A model generated the notes under the pieces. The model had not been told where the DNA came from. It worked only from the letters and a program-made list of their open reading frames with translations, and ran no database searches. DNA of 64,000 bases from Paraflavitalea devenefica (GTDB lineage: Bacteria > Bacteroidota > Bacteroidia > Chitinophagales > Chitinophagaceae). The stretch spans positions 186,001-250,000 of the forward strand of contig NZ_JAARML010000004.1 in NCBI RefSeq assembly GCF_011759375.1, given 5' to 3'. The position numbers and the translations under genes were made by a program. Positions 53,268 to 62,400 of the stretch are shown one piece after another (positions within the stretch are counted from its first letter, which is position 1; each line of letters begins with the position of its first letter).

Positions 53268-53349
53268 GGCGAGTGGCGAGTAGTAAATGGCGAGTGGACG
53301 TTTGCTTCGCTGGTCAAAGGCCCACTTGCCACTCGCCACTTACCACTAG
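53268..53349. repeat. 7-bp-period repeat with complementary arms (locus E)
   Basis: The left arm is GGCGAGT, GGCGAGT, AGTAAAT, GGCGAGT (53268-53295). The right arm is CCACTTG, CCACTCG, CCACTTA, CCACTAG (53322-53349). TGGCGAGTGG (53288-53297) is the exact complement of CCACTCGCCA (53329-53338). Confidence 0.8.
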
Positions 53350-53361
53350 CTTTTCTAACAA

Positions 53362-53402
53362 CAAAAAAGGGTGAACTGCCATTGGAAGGCGATCCACCCT
53401 TT
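53362..53402 (-). terminator. intrinsic terminator of the arginine decarboxylase gene
   Basis: AAAGGGTG (53366-53373) pairs with CACCCTTT (53395-53402), with an inner GCC/GGC stem. On the minus strand TTTTTTGTTG follows. It starts 20 bp after the stop codon. Confidence 0.8.
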
Positions 53403-53421
53403 GTATTGAAAACGTTTGATT

Positions 53422-54822
53422 CTATTTTACATAGCCCAGGATCTTGAGCATGCTTTGAGCAGTTTGCTCTTTGGCATAGACCCAATCCACCAGCTTACCA
53501 TTTTTATCGTGTCCCACGATAACGTGTTTGGGCGAAGGGATGAGGCAGTGCTTGATACCGCCGTAGCCGCTGATCTGGTCCTGGTAGGCGCCGGTATGGA
53601 AGAACCCTAAATACAAAGGTTCTCCGTTATTTATTTTGGGCAGGAACACTTCATTAACGTGCTCTTCAGAATCGTAATAATCGTGGCTGTCGCAGGTTAT
53701 ACCGCCCAGCACTACCCGCTGGTATTCCTGGTCCCATTTATTAATAGGCAGCATGAGGAACTTCTCTCCGATACCCCAGGTATCCGGTAGCGTGGTGATA
53801 AAAGAAGAATCGATCATATACCAGGTTTCCCGGTCATTCTGCATCTTCTGGCCAATCACACTGTAAATATGCGCCATGCTCTCTCCTACCGTATAACTGC
53901 CAAACTCTGTAAAGATGTGCGGCATCGGTACGTTGTTCTTCTTACAGGCTTTCTTGATATTGCCAATGATCTCGTTGATCATGAACTGGTAATCATATTC
54001 AAAGCCCAGGGAATGCTTGATAGGGAAACCACCGCCGATATTGATGGAGTCCAGTTCGGGGCAGATCTTCTTCAGTTGGCAGTACAGGTTGATGACTTTA
54101 TTGAGCTCACTCCAGTAGTAGATATCATCTTTAATACCCTTGTTGAGGAAGATGTGGAGCATCTTTAACTGGAACCGGTCTTCATTGCCTTCAATCTTGT
54201 CTACATAGAACTCCAGTACGTCCCTGGCACGGAAACCCAGGCGGGAAGTATAGAACGGGAAAGTAGGTTCTTCTTCTGCAGCTATCCGTATACCCAGTTT
54301 GAAAGGTACCTTAACCGACTTTTTATATTGTTGCAGCTCATCCTTATTATCCAGGATGGGTACTACATTCTTAAACCCTGTATTCAATAAGCTGGCTATA
54401 CGGCTGGTATAGGTCTTTTGCTTATAACCATTACAGATGATGAACGTGTCCTTGTTGATCTTTTTCTTCTCATACAGCTTCTTAATGATCTCTATGTCGT
54501 AAGCGTAAGAGGTTTCCAGGTGAATATCGTGCTTCAGGGCTTCTTCCACCACGAACGAGAAATGAGAACTCTTGGTACAATAACAATAATTGTACTCTCC
54601 CTCGTACCGGTGCTTTTTGATGGCATTGGCAAACATCTTCTTGGCCTTTCTGATCTGCATGCCGATCTTGGGCAGGTAGGTCAGCTTCATGGGCGTACCA
54701 TACTTATCAATGAGCCCCTTCACATCAAGACCATTAAAAAAAAGATTGTTGTCTTTTGTTTCAAACCCTTCCTGTGGAAAGTTAAAGGTTTGCGTCACCA
54801 GGTCGGTGTACGAGTTGTTCAT
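53422..54822 (-). CDS. speA: Arginine decarboxylase, Bacteroidota type (PLP, alanine-racemase fold)
   Basis: 466 residues from ATG 54822. PLP-dependent fold III decarboxylase of the arginine/ornithine/diaminopimelate group. The Schiff-base lysine is in YCYCTKSSHFSFV, the phosphate-binding glycines in SINIGGGFPIKHS, and the C-terminal catalytic region has CDSHDYYDSEEHV and HTGAYQDQISGYGG. Related proteins in Bacteroidota are annotated as biosynthetic arginine decarboxylase and make agmatine for polyamine synthesis. It is shorter than the enterobacterial SpeA (about 630). Specificity for arginine over another basic substrate rests on family resemblance. It has its own promoter and terminator and looks like a single-gene unit. 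Confidence 0.85.
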   Translation of the reverse strand: MNNSYTDLVTQTFNFPQEGFETKDNNLFFNGLDVKGLIDKYGTPMKLTYLPKIGMQIRKAKKMFANAIKKHRYEGEYNYCYCTKSSHFSFVVEEALKHDIHLETSYAYDIEIIKKLYEKKKINKDTFIICNGYKQKTYTSRIASLLNTGFKNVVPILDNKDELQQYKKSVKVPFKLGIRIAAEEEPTFPFYTSRLGFRARDVLEFYVDKIEGNEDRFQLKMLHIFLNKGIKDDIYYWSELNKVINLYCQLKKICPELDSINIGGGFPIKHSLGFEYDYQFMINEIIGNIKKACKKNNVPMPHIFTEFGSYTVGESMAHIYSVIGQKMQNDRETWYMIDSSFITTLPDTWGIGEKFLMLPINKWDQEYQRVVLGGITCDSHDYYDSEEHVNEVFLPKINNGEPLYLGFFHTGAYQDQISGYGGIKHCLIPSPKHVIVGHDKNGKLVDWVYAKEQTAQSMLKILGYVK

Positions 54823-54892
54823 GAACTGATTCTGGCTGATGGCAGTGAATTTAAAAAGTTAGCAAAAAAACACACCGTTCAAAAAAAGTATA

Positions 54893-54922
54893 CAAAAGTA
54901 ATAGTTTGACTGATTTTACAAA
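54893..54922 (-). promoter_or_regulatory. promoter of the arginine decarboxylase gene
   Basis: On the minus strand TTTG (54922-54919), 18 bases, then TACTTTTG (54900-54893). This is a near-perfect Bacteroidota housekeeping promoter and the best in the window, about 70 bp before the start codon. Confidence 0.75.
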
Positions 54923-54963
54923 CAAAAACATTACCGGTTTGGAAGTTGGGACCTCGAACAGCC

Positions 54964-54997
54964 AAAAAAAAGCCGGGTGTTGTTGAACACCCGGCTT
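54964..54997 (-). terminator. intrinsic terminator of rpmI-rplT
   Basis: AAGCCGGGTGTT (54970-54981) pairs perfectly with AACACCCGGCTT (54986-54997), loop GTTG. On the minus strand a run of seven T follows. It lies 26 bp after the rplT stop. Confidence 0.92.
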
Positions 54998-55022
54998 GTA
55001 TGTTACGTAAACGTTAAGCGGC

Positions 55023-55367
55023 TTATTTTACAGAAGCAACCAACAGCTTGAAGGTCTCCGGCTCATTCATGGCCAGATCGGCCAGTACTTTACGGTCGAG
55101 GGTGATCCCTTTCTCGTTCAGCTTGTGAATGAAAACAGAGTAAGTAAGGCCTTCCGGACGAACGGCGGCGTTGATACGGGCGATCCACAGTGCGCGGTAT
55201 TCCCTTTTCTTCAGCTTACGGCCTACATATCTGTATTGCAGACCTTTTTCCAATACGTTTTTGGCAACGGTATATACGTTTTTACGTTTGCCATAAAAGC
55301 CCTTGGCTTGTTTTAAAATCCTTTTGCGGCGTGCCCTGCTTGCTACAGCATTTACTGAACGTGGCAT
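55023..55367 (-). CDS. rplT: 50S ribosomal protein L20
   Basis: 114 residues, the usual length. The canonical start [33 protein letters not shown], the central [27 protein letters not shown] and the end [18 protein letters not shown] are plain. L20 binds 23S rRNA early in large-subunit assembly. It is 48 bp downstream of rpmI, and the two form an operon. Confidence 0.99.
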   Translation of the reverse strand: MPRSVNAVASRARRKRILKQAKGFYGKRKNVYTVAKNVLEKGLQYRYVGRKLKKREYRALWIARINAAVRPEGLTYSVFIHKLNEKGITLDRKVLADLAMNEPETFKLLVASVK

Positions 55368-55415
55368 ATCTTAATAAGTTTGAAGTTAAAGTTGATAGTT
55401 TAAACGGCCGGGTTC

Positions 55416-55613
55416 CTATTTCAGCCTCAGGAGACGTTTTACGAAATCCAGGTTGGCTTTGTGCACGATACCATCTTTACCCAGGGCACGTTTACGCTTG
55501 TTGGACTTTTTGGTCAGAATGTGGCGTTTGAAAGACTTCTGGTGAGTGATTTTACCGGTGCCGGTTACTTTGAACCTTTTCTTGGCACTGGAGTTTGTTT
55601 TAACTTTAGGCAT
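55416..55613 (-). CDS. rpmI: 50S ribosomal protein L35
   Basis: 65 residues, very basic. [44 protein letters not shown] and a final KRLLRLK are typical of L35. Usually infC precedes rpmI; here the next 270 bp upstream are non-coding and then a plus-strand gene begins, so infC is elsewhere. The promoter box lies about 119 bp upstream. Confidence 0.98.
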   Translation of the reverse strand: MPKVKTNSSAKKRFKVTGTGKITHQKSFKRHILTKKSNKRKRALGKDGIVHKANLDFVKRLLRLK

Positions 55614-55731
55614 TTTTACACCTTTAATTGTTACACCCTGCTGGCGCCCCCGATCCTCCGGGGAACTTTTTGGGCCTTGTGGGCAATATAGCTTCTACTC
55701 TCTCAAAAGAATAAAAACTGAAAATGGAGCG

Positions 55732-55739
55732 CAAAGGTA
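55732..55739 (-). promoter_or_regulatory. -7 box (TACCTTTG) of the rpmI-rplT promoter
   Basis: Exact TAnnTTTG on the minus strand followed by C; the -33 box is weak. It leaves a leader of about 110 bases with a CCCCGGAGGATCGGGG hairpin (about 55651-55666), which could hold the L20 autoregulatory site (inference). Confidence 0.5.
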
Positions 55740-55885
55740 CGGAAAGATGTGCTCTTAAAGAAGGAAAACAGGCAAAACTACCCAACTTTTCCCTATTTAT
55801 TGATTCTCAGCCCTGAAGCCTCCTACTTTGAGACTTCTGGAATATATTGAAACCCTTATCTTTAACCCTCATATTTCCTGCACAC

Positions 55886-58800
55886 ATGAAAAATACACTG
55901 CGGTTCCTTGCTTTTGCTATTCTCCTGCTCCATCTGTTTAGTTGTAACAAAACCCGCTCCGGCAAACCCCGGATCCTGGTTTTCTCCAAAACCACCGGTT
56001 ACCGGCATGCTTCCATCCCCCAGGGCGTTACTGCCATTATGAAACTGGGCCAGGAAAATGGTTTTGAGGTAGACACGACTGAAGATGCTGATCTTTTTAC
56101 GGAAGACTCCCTGGCCAAGTATGCTGCTGTGGTGTTCCTCCATACCACCGGCGACCTGCTGAACCAATACCAGGAAGCCGATTTTGAACGCTATATCCAG
56201 TCTGGCGGCGGCTACGCAGGCATCCATGCTGCTGCCGACGCGGAGTACGACTGGGGCTGGTATGGCCGGCTGACCGGCGCTTATTTTGAGAGCCATCCCG
56301 AACAACAGGTGGCTAAGCTGCTGGTAAAAGACTCCACGAATATTGCCACCAAACACCTCCCCCACGTATGGGAAAGGAAAGATGAGTGGTACAATTTCAA
56401 AAACCTGAACCCTGATGTGCATGTACTGCTCACGATAGATGAAAAGAGCTACCAGGGTGGTAAAAACGGCGATCATCATCCCATGGCCTGGTACCATGAC
56501 TTTGATGGCGGCCGCTCTTTTTATACCGAACTGGGCCATACAGACGAGTCCTTCGTGGAAGAGAATTTCCTCAAGCATCTCCTGGGCGGTATTCAATATG
56601 CCATCGGCAAGAATTATAAGCTGGATTACTCCAAAGCCAAATCACTCCGCACCCCGGATGAAGACCGGTTTACCAAAACGGTACTGGCGCAGGGTGAGTT
56701 CTTTGAGCCCACCGAAATGACCATCCTCCCCAACCTGGATATATTGATTGCCCAACGGCGCGGCGAACTGATGCTGTATAAGAACAAGGATTCTGGTTCC
56801 CATATAAAACAGGTTGGGTTCCTCAATGTATACCACAAGGCTGAGGTGCCTAATGTGAATGCCGAAGAAGGCTTCATGGGCTTACAGGCGGACCCTAATT
56901 TTGAAAAGAACCACTATATCTACGTATTCTATAGTCCCAAAGACACATCGGTCAACCGTCTCTCCCGTTTCAAATTTGAAAATGATACGCTCGATATGAA
57001 GTCGGAGCACATCATTCTCCAGTTCTATTCCCAACGGAATATATGCTGCCATACCGGCGGCTCTATCGCATTCGGACGGGAAGGCAATGAACTGTTCGTA
57101 TCTACCGGCGACAACTCTACTCCCTTTGATGAGCCCAAACAGCCCTACGTGAATCATGGGTTTGGCCCATTGGACGATCGCGCCGGACATGAGCAATACG
57201 ATGCCCGCCGCTCTTCCTCCAATACCAACGACCTGCGGGGCAAGATCCTGCGGATAAAGCTGAAAGAAGACGGCTCGTATGAAATACCGGAAGGCAACCT
57301 GTTTGCCAAAGGAACGCCCAACACCAAACCGGAGATCTATGTAATGGGCAACCGCAACCCTTACCGGATATCCGTAGACAAGAAAAATAATTACCTGTAC
57401 TGGGGAGAAGTAGGTCCGGATGCCAATAACGACAGCCTGGACACACGCGGTCCCCGTGGTTATGATGAAGTGAACCAAGCCCGCAAAGCCGGTTATTTCG
57501 GCTGGCCATTGTTTGTAGGCAATAATTACCCTTACAGGGCTTATGATTATGCCACCGGCAGTTCCGGACAGCCTTATGATCCTGCCAAACCGGTGAATAA
57601 TTCACGCAATAATACCGGTCTCCAGGAACTGCCGCCTGCTCAGCCTGCCTTTATCTGGTATCCTTATGGCAACTCCAAAGATTTTCCACAGGTAGGCACC
57701 GGCGGCCGTAATGCGATGGCAGGCCCTGCTTATTATACAGACATGTTCCCGGAAGCTACCCGCCTGCCTGCGTATTATGACAATAAGGTATTTGTGTATG
57801 ACTGGATACGCGGATGGATAAAGGCCGTAACGCTGAAACCCAATGGCGACTTTGATAAGATGGAACCTTTCATGGAGCATACGAAGCTCAACTCGATGAT
57901 CGATTTTGAGGTAGGCCCCGATGGCCGGTTGTATATGCTGGAATATGGTACCGGCTGGTTCAGCAAGAATGCTGATGCCGGCATTTCGCGTGTTGATTAC
58001 AATGGCGGCAACAGGGCGCCTAAGATAGACAGCCTGCAGGTAAATAAAGTATCCGGCGCGCTGCCTTTGGCACTTACCGCTACCGTGAAAGCGACAGACC
58101 CGGAGAAAGATAAGCTGATCTATACCTGGCATATCGGCGACTCTACAAAAGAAACGACTGAGCCGAAGCTGGAATATACGATCACTAAACCCGGTGACTA
58201 TGCTGTTTCAGTAGAAGTAAGTGATGACAAGCAGGCAACTGCCAAAAGCAGCGTGGAGAATGTGTATGCCGGCAATGAAGCCCCTTCAGTAAGTATCACC
58301 CTGCCGGGCAACAAGAGCTTCTATTTCCCCGGCAAACCTATACAGTATAGTGTTACCATTGCAGACAAGGATGATACTGCCCAGGCAAAAGACCTGAGTA
58401 ACCTGATCGTTTCGGCCGACTACGTGGAAGGCAGCGACCGGGCGGGCGCCTCCCAGGGACACCAGGTGCTTACAGAAGCTACGATGGGCAAGAACCTGAT
58501 GTTATCGCTGGATTGTAAAACCTGTCACAAGACAGATGAGAAGTCGATCGGTCCTTCTTTCCTGGATGTAGCCAAACGGTATGAAAAAGACCCCAACGCG
58601 GTGTCTTACCTGGTAGACAAGATCATTAAAGGTGGCGGAGGCGTATGGGGCGAAGTGGCGATGGCTGCGCATCCCAATCTGAAGGAAGCCGACGCCCGCC
58701 AGATCGTTACCTGGATACAGTCGCTCACGGCTACGACACAAAACAAAAAGTCCCTGCCTGCTACCGGCACTGTACAGCCTACACTGGGCAAACCGGAAAA

Positions 58801-59308
58801 AGATAATGGCGTTTTGTACCTCTCTGCCAGCTATACCGACAAAGGAGGTAATAATATCAAGCCGCTCTCGGGTAATGATGTGGTGACCCTGCGCAGTCCC
58901 AAAGTCACTTTCCGGCGAGTAAAGAAGATGGATAAGTACACGGGAGAAAATATGAATGGCACGCGCCTGATGATCGCGCCCAAAGCAGCAGGCTGGTTTG
59001 TATTGGAAAATATTGACCTTACCGGCATTACCGGCGCCACCCTCCAGTTGGTGTGGTCAAAGCCCGCTCAATCGGGTTACAGTTTTGAGCTGCGTCTTGA
59101 CGCACCCGACGGCCAGCAACTGGGCTCCTTCACCTTGCCCGGCGGCGGACAGGCAGCCAATGAGAAAACACCATTTATCAGCAAAGCCCTGACCTCCCCC
59201 TTTGCAGCAGTAACAGATGGTAAAAAGCATAACCTGTACATTGTAAGCAAACCAACCGATGCCGCTGAGCCCAACCAGGTAGCTGTGCAGTGGATACAGT
59301 TTAAATAA
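55886..59308 (+). CDS. Multidomain lipoprotein: ThuA, sorbosone-dehydrogenase-like propeller, PKD, cytochrome c, C-terminal CBM-like
   Basis: About 1140 residues. ATG 55886 (MKNTLRFLAFAILLLHLFSC) gives a lipoprotein signal; the earlier ATG lacks one. Domains: ThuA-like (about 25-245, ILVFSKTTGYRHASIPQG ... GYAGIHAAADAEYDW); a PQQ-type glucose/sorbosone dehydrogenase propeller (about 265-695, EGFMGLQADPNFEKNHYIYVFY, GSIAFGREGNELFVSTGDN, LRGKILRI); PKD (about 710-795); a cytochrome c domain with one haem site CKTCH (about 870-960); and a C-terminal beta-sandwich (about 1005-1140) like a carbohydrate-binding module. This fusion is seen in several Bacteroidota as a putative glycoside-oxidising or trehalose-utilisation protein. 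The haem suggests that electrons from sugar oxidation pass to a carrier. Substrate is not known. Confidence 0.9.
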   Translation: MKNTLRFLAFAILLLHLFSCNKTRSGKPRILVFSKTTGYRHASIPQGVTAIMKLGQENGFEVDTTEDADLFTEDSLAKYAAVVFLHTTGDLLNQYQEADFERYIQSGGGYAGIHAAADAEYDWGWYGRLTGAYFESHPEQQVAKLLVKDSTNIATKHLPHVWERKDEWYNFKNLNPDVHVLLTIDEKSYQGGKNGDHHPMAWYHDFDGGRSFYTELGHTDESFVEENFLKHLLGGIQYAIGKNYKLDYSKAKSLRTPDEDRFTKTVLAQGEFFEPTEMTILPNLDILIAQRRGELMLYKNKDSGSHIKQVGFLNVYHKAEVPNVNAEEGFMGLQADPNFEKNHYIYVFYSPKDTSVNRLSRFKFENDTLDMKSEHIILQFYSQRNICCHTGGSIAFGREGNELFVSTGDNSTPFDEPKQPYVNHGFGPLDDRAGHEQYDARRSSSNTNDLRGKILRIKLKEDGSYEIPEGNLFAKGTPNTKPEIYVMGNRNPYRISVDKKNNYLYWGEVGPDANNDSLDTRGPRGYDEVNQARKAGYFGWPLFVGNNYPYRAYDYATGSSGQPYDPAKPVNNSRNNTGLQELPPAQPAFIWYPYGNSKDFPQVGTGGRNAMAGPAYYTDMFPEATRLPAYYDNKVFVYDWIRGWIKAVTLKPNGDFDKMEPFMEHTKLNSMIDFEVGPDGRLYMLEYGTGWFSKNADAGISRVDYNGGNRAPKIDSLQVNKVSGALPLALTATVKATDPEKDKLIYTWHIGDSTKETTEPKLEYTITKPGDYAVSVEVSDDKQATAKSSVENVYAGNEAPSVSITLPGNKSFYFPGKPIQYSVTIADKDDTAQAKDLSNLIVSADYVEGSDRAGASQGHQVLTEATMGKNLMLSLDCKTCHKTDEKSIGPSFLDVAKRYEKDPNAVSYLVDKIIKGGGGVWGEVAMAAHPNLKEADARQIVTWIQSLTATTQNKKSLPATGTVQPTLGKPEKDNGVLYLSASYTDKGGNNIKPLSGNDVVTLRSPKVTFRRVKKMDKYTGENMNGTRLMIAPKAAGWFVLENIDLTGITGATLQLVWSKPAQSGYSFELRLDAPDGQQLGSFTLPGGGQAANEKTPFISKALTSPFAAVTDGKKHNLYIVSKPTDAAEPNQVAVQWIQFK

Positions 59309-59312
59309 TTTC

Positions 59313-59340
59313 GGGTTTAGGGTTTAGGGTTCCGGGTTGC
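59313..59340. repeat. 7-bp-period repeat (locus F)
   Basis: GGGTTTA, GGGTTTA, GGGTTCC, GGGTTGC, unbroken, five bases after the stop of the ThuA protein. It looks telomere-like, but it is internal, short and one of several heptad arrays in this window. Confidence 0.7.
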
Positions 59341-59370
59341 TCCGCGGTTCTAACTTTCTAACTAAAATAC

Positions 59371-59407
59371 AAGCGGCTGTCTCTTTTGGGAGACAGCCGC
59401 TTTTTTG
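59371..59407. terminator. terminator between convergent genes
   Basis: GCGGCTGTCTC (59373-59383) pairs with GAGACAGCCGC (59390-59400), followed by TTTTTTG on the plus strand. It ends the ThuA-protein transcript and may also serve the convergent beta-helix gene. Confidence 0.9.
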
Positions 59408-59435
59408 CAAGGACACCCGTAGTATCTCTTGTTGT

Positions 59436-62400
59436 TTATTGTTTCAATAGCCGGATGGTCTTGCCATTGACCAGCACCAGGTAAGTACCGGCTGAAAAGC
59501 CGCTGATGTCTATATCGGTAATGCCTGCCTGTATAGCTTGCGTTTTTACCAATTGTCCGGCCAGGCTGTACATACTTACCGTACCCGGGTTGTTGACACT
59601 GATCGTAATATGGCCCTTTGCAGGATTGGGATAGATCAATATGACTTCTACTTCTACCGACTGGGACAAGATGACAATACGGCTATGTTCATGCCTGCCA
59701 TCCATATCCGTCATTCTCAAACGATAGTACGCCCGTTGTTGAGACTGCGGCAAGTTATAGGTGTAATAACTATTGCTTCCTTTGGCTGCCACTGTGGCTA
59801 CTGCCTGGTAGCTGATGCCATCCGTACTTTTTTCTACCGTAAAGTATTGGAAGTTCACTTCGTCGGCTGTATGCCATTGCAGGTAGGCCATCCCCTCCTG
59901 CAGTTTACCCGTAAACGATACCAGTTTTACGGGCAGGGCGGCCGATACCCATTCCAATGCGCCTATATCAATGCGTGCTCCGAAAATACGCATATTGCCA
60001 TAGCTGTCGGTACGCGGCAGGCCAAGGCCGGTAGTATCGGGTATACCTGCATCTATGATGGCGCTGGTTGCTTTCATGCGCATCCCATCGTCGCTGGTAC
60101 CCCATAAGCCATCTGCGCCGGCAGGATCGGCACTATTTACAAAGGGATCGGTAGTGCTTTGTATGTTACCAGTACCGGTTATGAGGTCTTGCGTATAGTT
60201 ATAAGAAAACAAAGGGACAGATGATCCGTAAACATAGCTGTCATTGCTGGTGGGGGCGGTATTATTCCAGCATATGGTGTTAATGATCTTCGTGTTGGAA
60301 GAGAAATGTGCTAATGCCCCACCAGCATTATTGGCCTGGTTGCCTGCAATGGTACAATTGATCAGCGCCACCGCACTGTTGTATTCATTGCATACGGCAC
60401 CGCCCTCGTAGGCTATATTGCCGATGAAGGAACAGTTGCGCAGCACGGTGGACGAGTTACCGTTATTAACAGCACCTCCCCTACTACCCTTATTGCCTAT
60501 GAAAATGCAGTTATTGACCGTAGGAGAAGAATTATAATTATACATACCTCCTCCCTCTGAATGATAATCTCCTCCTGTAATGATAAAGCCATCCAATACA
60601 GCAGCGGCTGTTAAATTATTACCCCAGTTCTCGATCACCTTGTAGTGGTTGCCTTTCAAAATACTGTTGTGCCCGGCTGCCAGGTTGCGTTGGGCAAGGC
60701 TGGTTTCTGTTCCGGCAAGGCCTCCATACATTTTCACGCCTTCCACCATCCTGAATGGAGTACCGATCGCAGGCTGATAGGTACCTGTTGCCACCCATAT
60801 TTGTTTGATGGTATTATTCTGGCGCGCGGCTTGCAGGGCAATAGAAAGATCAGTCAAAGACGCATTCCAGCTTCTGCCATCATCGGTGGCAACACTGCTC
60901 CGGCCGGCGTTTACATATAACACACCCTGCACATCGGCTGTATAATCAAATGTTTCATAGACGCCGGCATCTATAGCGGCGCCGTAGATACGGGGAATGC
61001 CGAGGATATCAACAAGGGGCAATCCCAGTCCTGCAGTATCTGTTGTTCCTGCATTGATGGCGGTGCTTCCTGCTAACAGGCGCAGGCCATCATCGGTGGT
61101 TCTCCAGGTACCATCTGCTCCGGCCGGACTGGCACTGTTTACAAAGGGATTAGTGGCGCCTGTTATATTGCCGGCGAAAGAAGTTTGTGTATAACAATGC
61201 GTGATGGTATTGCCATCAGTGTTCATGATATTGATGTCGGCGCCTGCCGGCGCCGTATTATTCCAGAACACACAATTGGTAACTTTTGCTGCGGAGCCTG
61301 AGAGATGCAGGGCTCCTCCCATGGCGGTGGCAGCATTACCGGAAAAGGTGCAATTGGTAATGACGGGACTGGAACCGTCATTTTGTATGGCAGCTCCATA
61401 ACCACCTGTGTTGTTGGCAAAAATACAGTTACGGATAACAGGATTACTTCCGCCATTGTACATACCGCCCCCAAAGTACATATCGTTGCCGGTGAATATA
61501 CAGTTGCTCACAGTAGGCGACGAGGGGTGATTGCTCATTCCTCCGCCGGTTATGATAAAGCCGTCGAGCAAGGAGGCCATTGTGAGGTTGCTGGTATTGT
61601 CAATGACGCGGTTGGTGTTCCCTTTCAGAATGCTCTGTTGCAGTGCTGCCAGATTGCGTTGCGATAAAGCAGTTTCTGTAGCTGCAAAACCGCCGTATAT
61701 TTTCAATCCTTCCACCATGCTGAAGGAAGTTCCGGCAAGGGGTTGATAGGTTCCTTTGGCTATCCAAAGTTGCTTGATGGCACTATTCTGACGCGCAGCC
61801 AACAGGGCCGCCGGCAGATCGGCCGTTGCGGTGCTCCAGCTTTTACCGTCTGCCACTGTGCTGTTGACCTTACTGCTGTCAATATAGATGATACCAGCCG
61901 CATCGGGATCGGGAATGGTATACTCATAAGCGCCCATATCGATGGCAATACCGCTTACCCGCGCTTTCTCCCTGATATCATTCGCTGGCAAACCAAGACC
62001 TGCTATGCTGGGCGTGCCTCCATTGATAGCTGTACTGACCACCAGTAAACTCAACCCATCATCTGCCGTTTGCCAAATGCCGTCTGCACCGGCAGGACTG
62101 ACAGCATTGGAAAATGGATTGCCTGCGCCTTGTATATTACCAGCGCCGGCAAAAGCGTTTTGTGTATAACAATAAGTGATGGAATTGCCATCGGTGCTCA
62201 TGATATTGATGTCGGCACCTGCCGGCGCCGTATTGTTCCAGAACACGCAGTTGGTGACTTTTGCTGCGGAGCCTGAAAGGTGCAGGGCCCCTCCCATAGC
62301 GGTGGCGTTATTGCCTGCAAAGGTGCAATTGGTAATGACGGGGCTGGAACCGTCATTTTGTATGGCAGCTCCATAGCCGCCTGTGTTGTTGGCAAAAATA

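Larger units (their letters stand above)
53028..53421. other. 394-bp non-coding region with repeat and terminator
   Basis: No gene is supported. It holds the heptad repeat (53268-53349) and the terminator of the arginine decarboxylase gene (53362-53402). The rest is AT-rich leader of the sigma gene with no clear motif. Confidence 0.6.

Noticed and set aside
59313-59340. telomere-like GGGTTTA repeat
   Set aside because: Only two perfect units in the middle of a chromosome segment. It is better explained as one of the heptad arrays.
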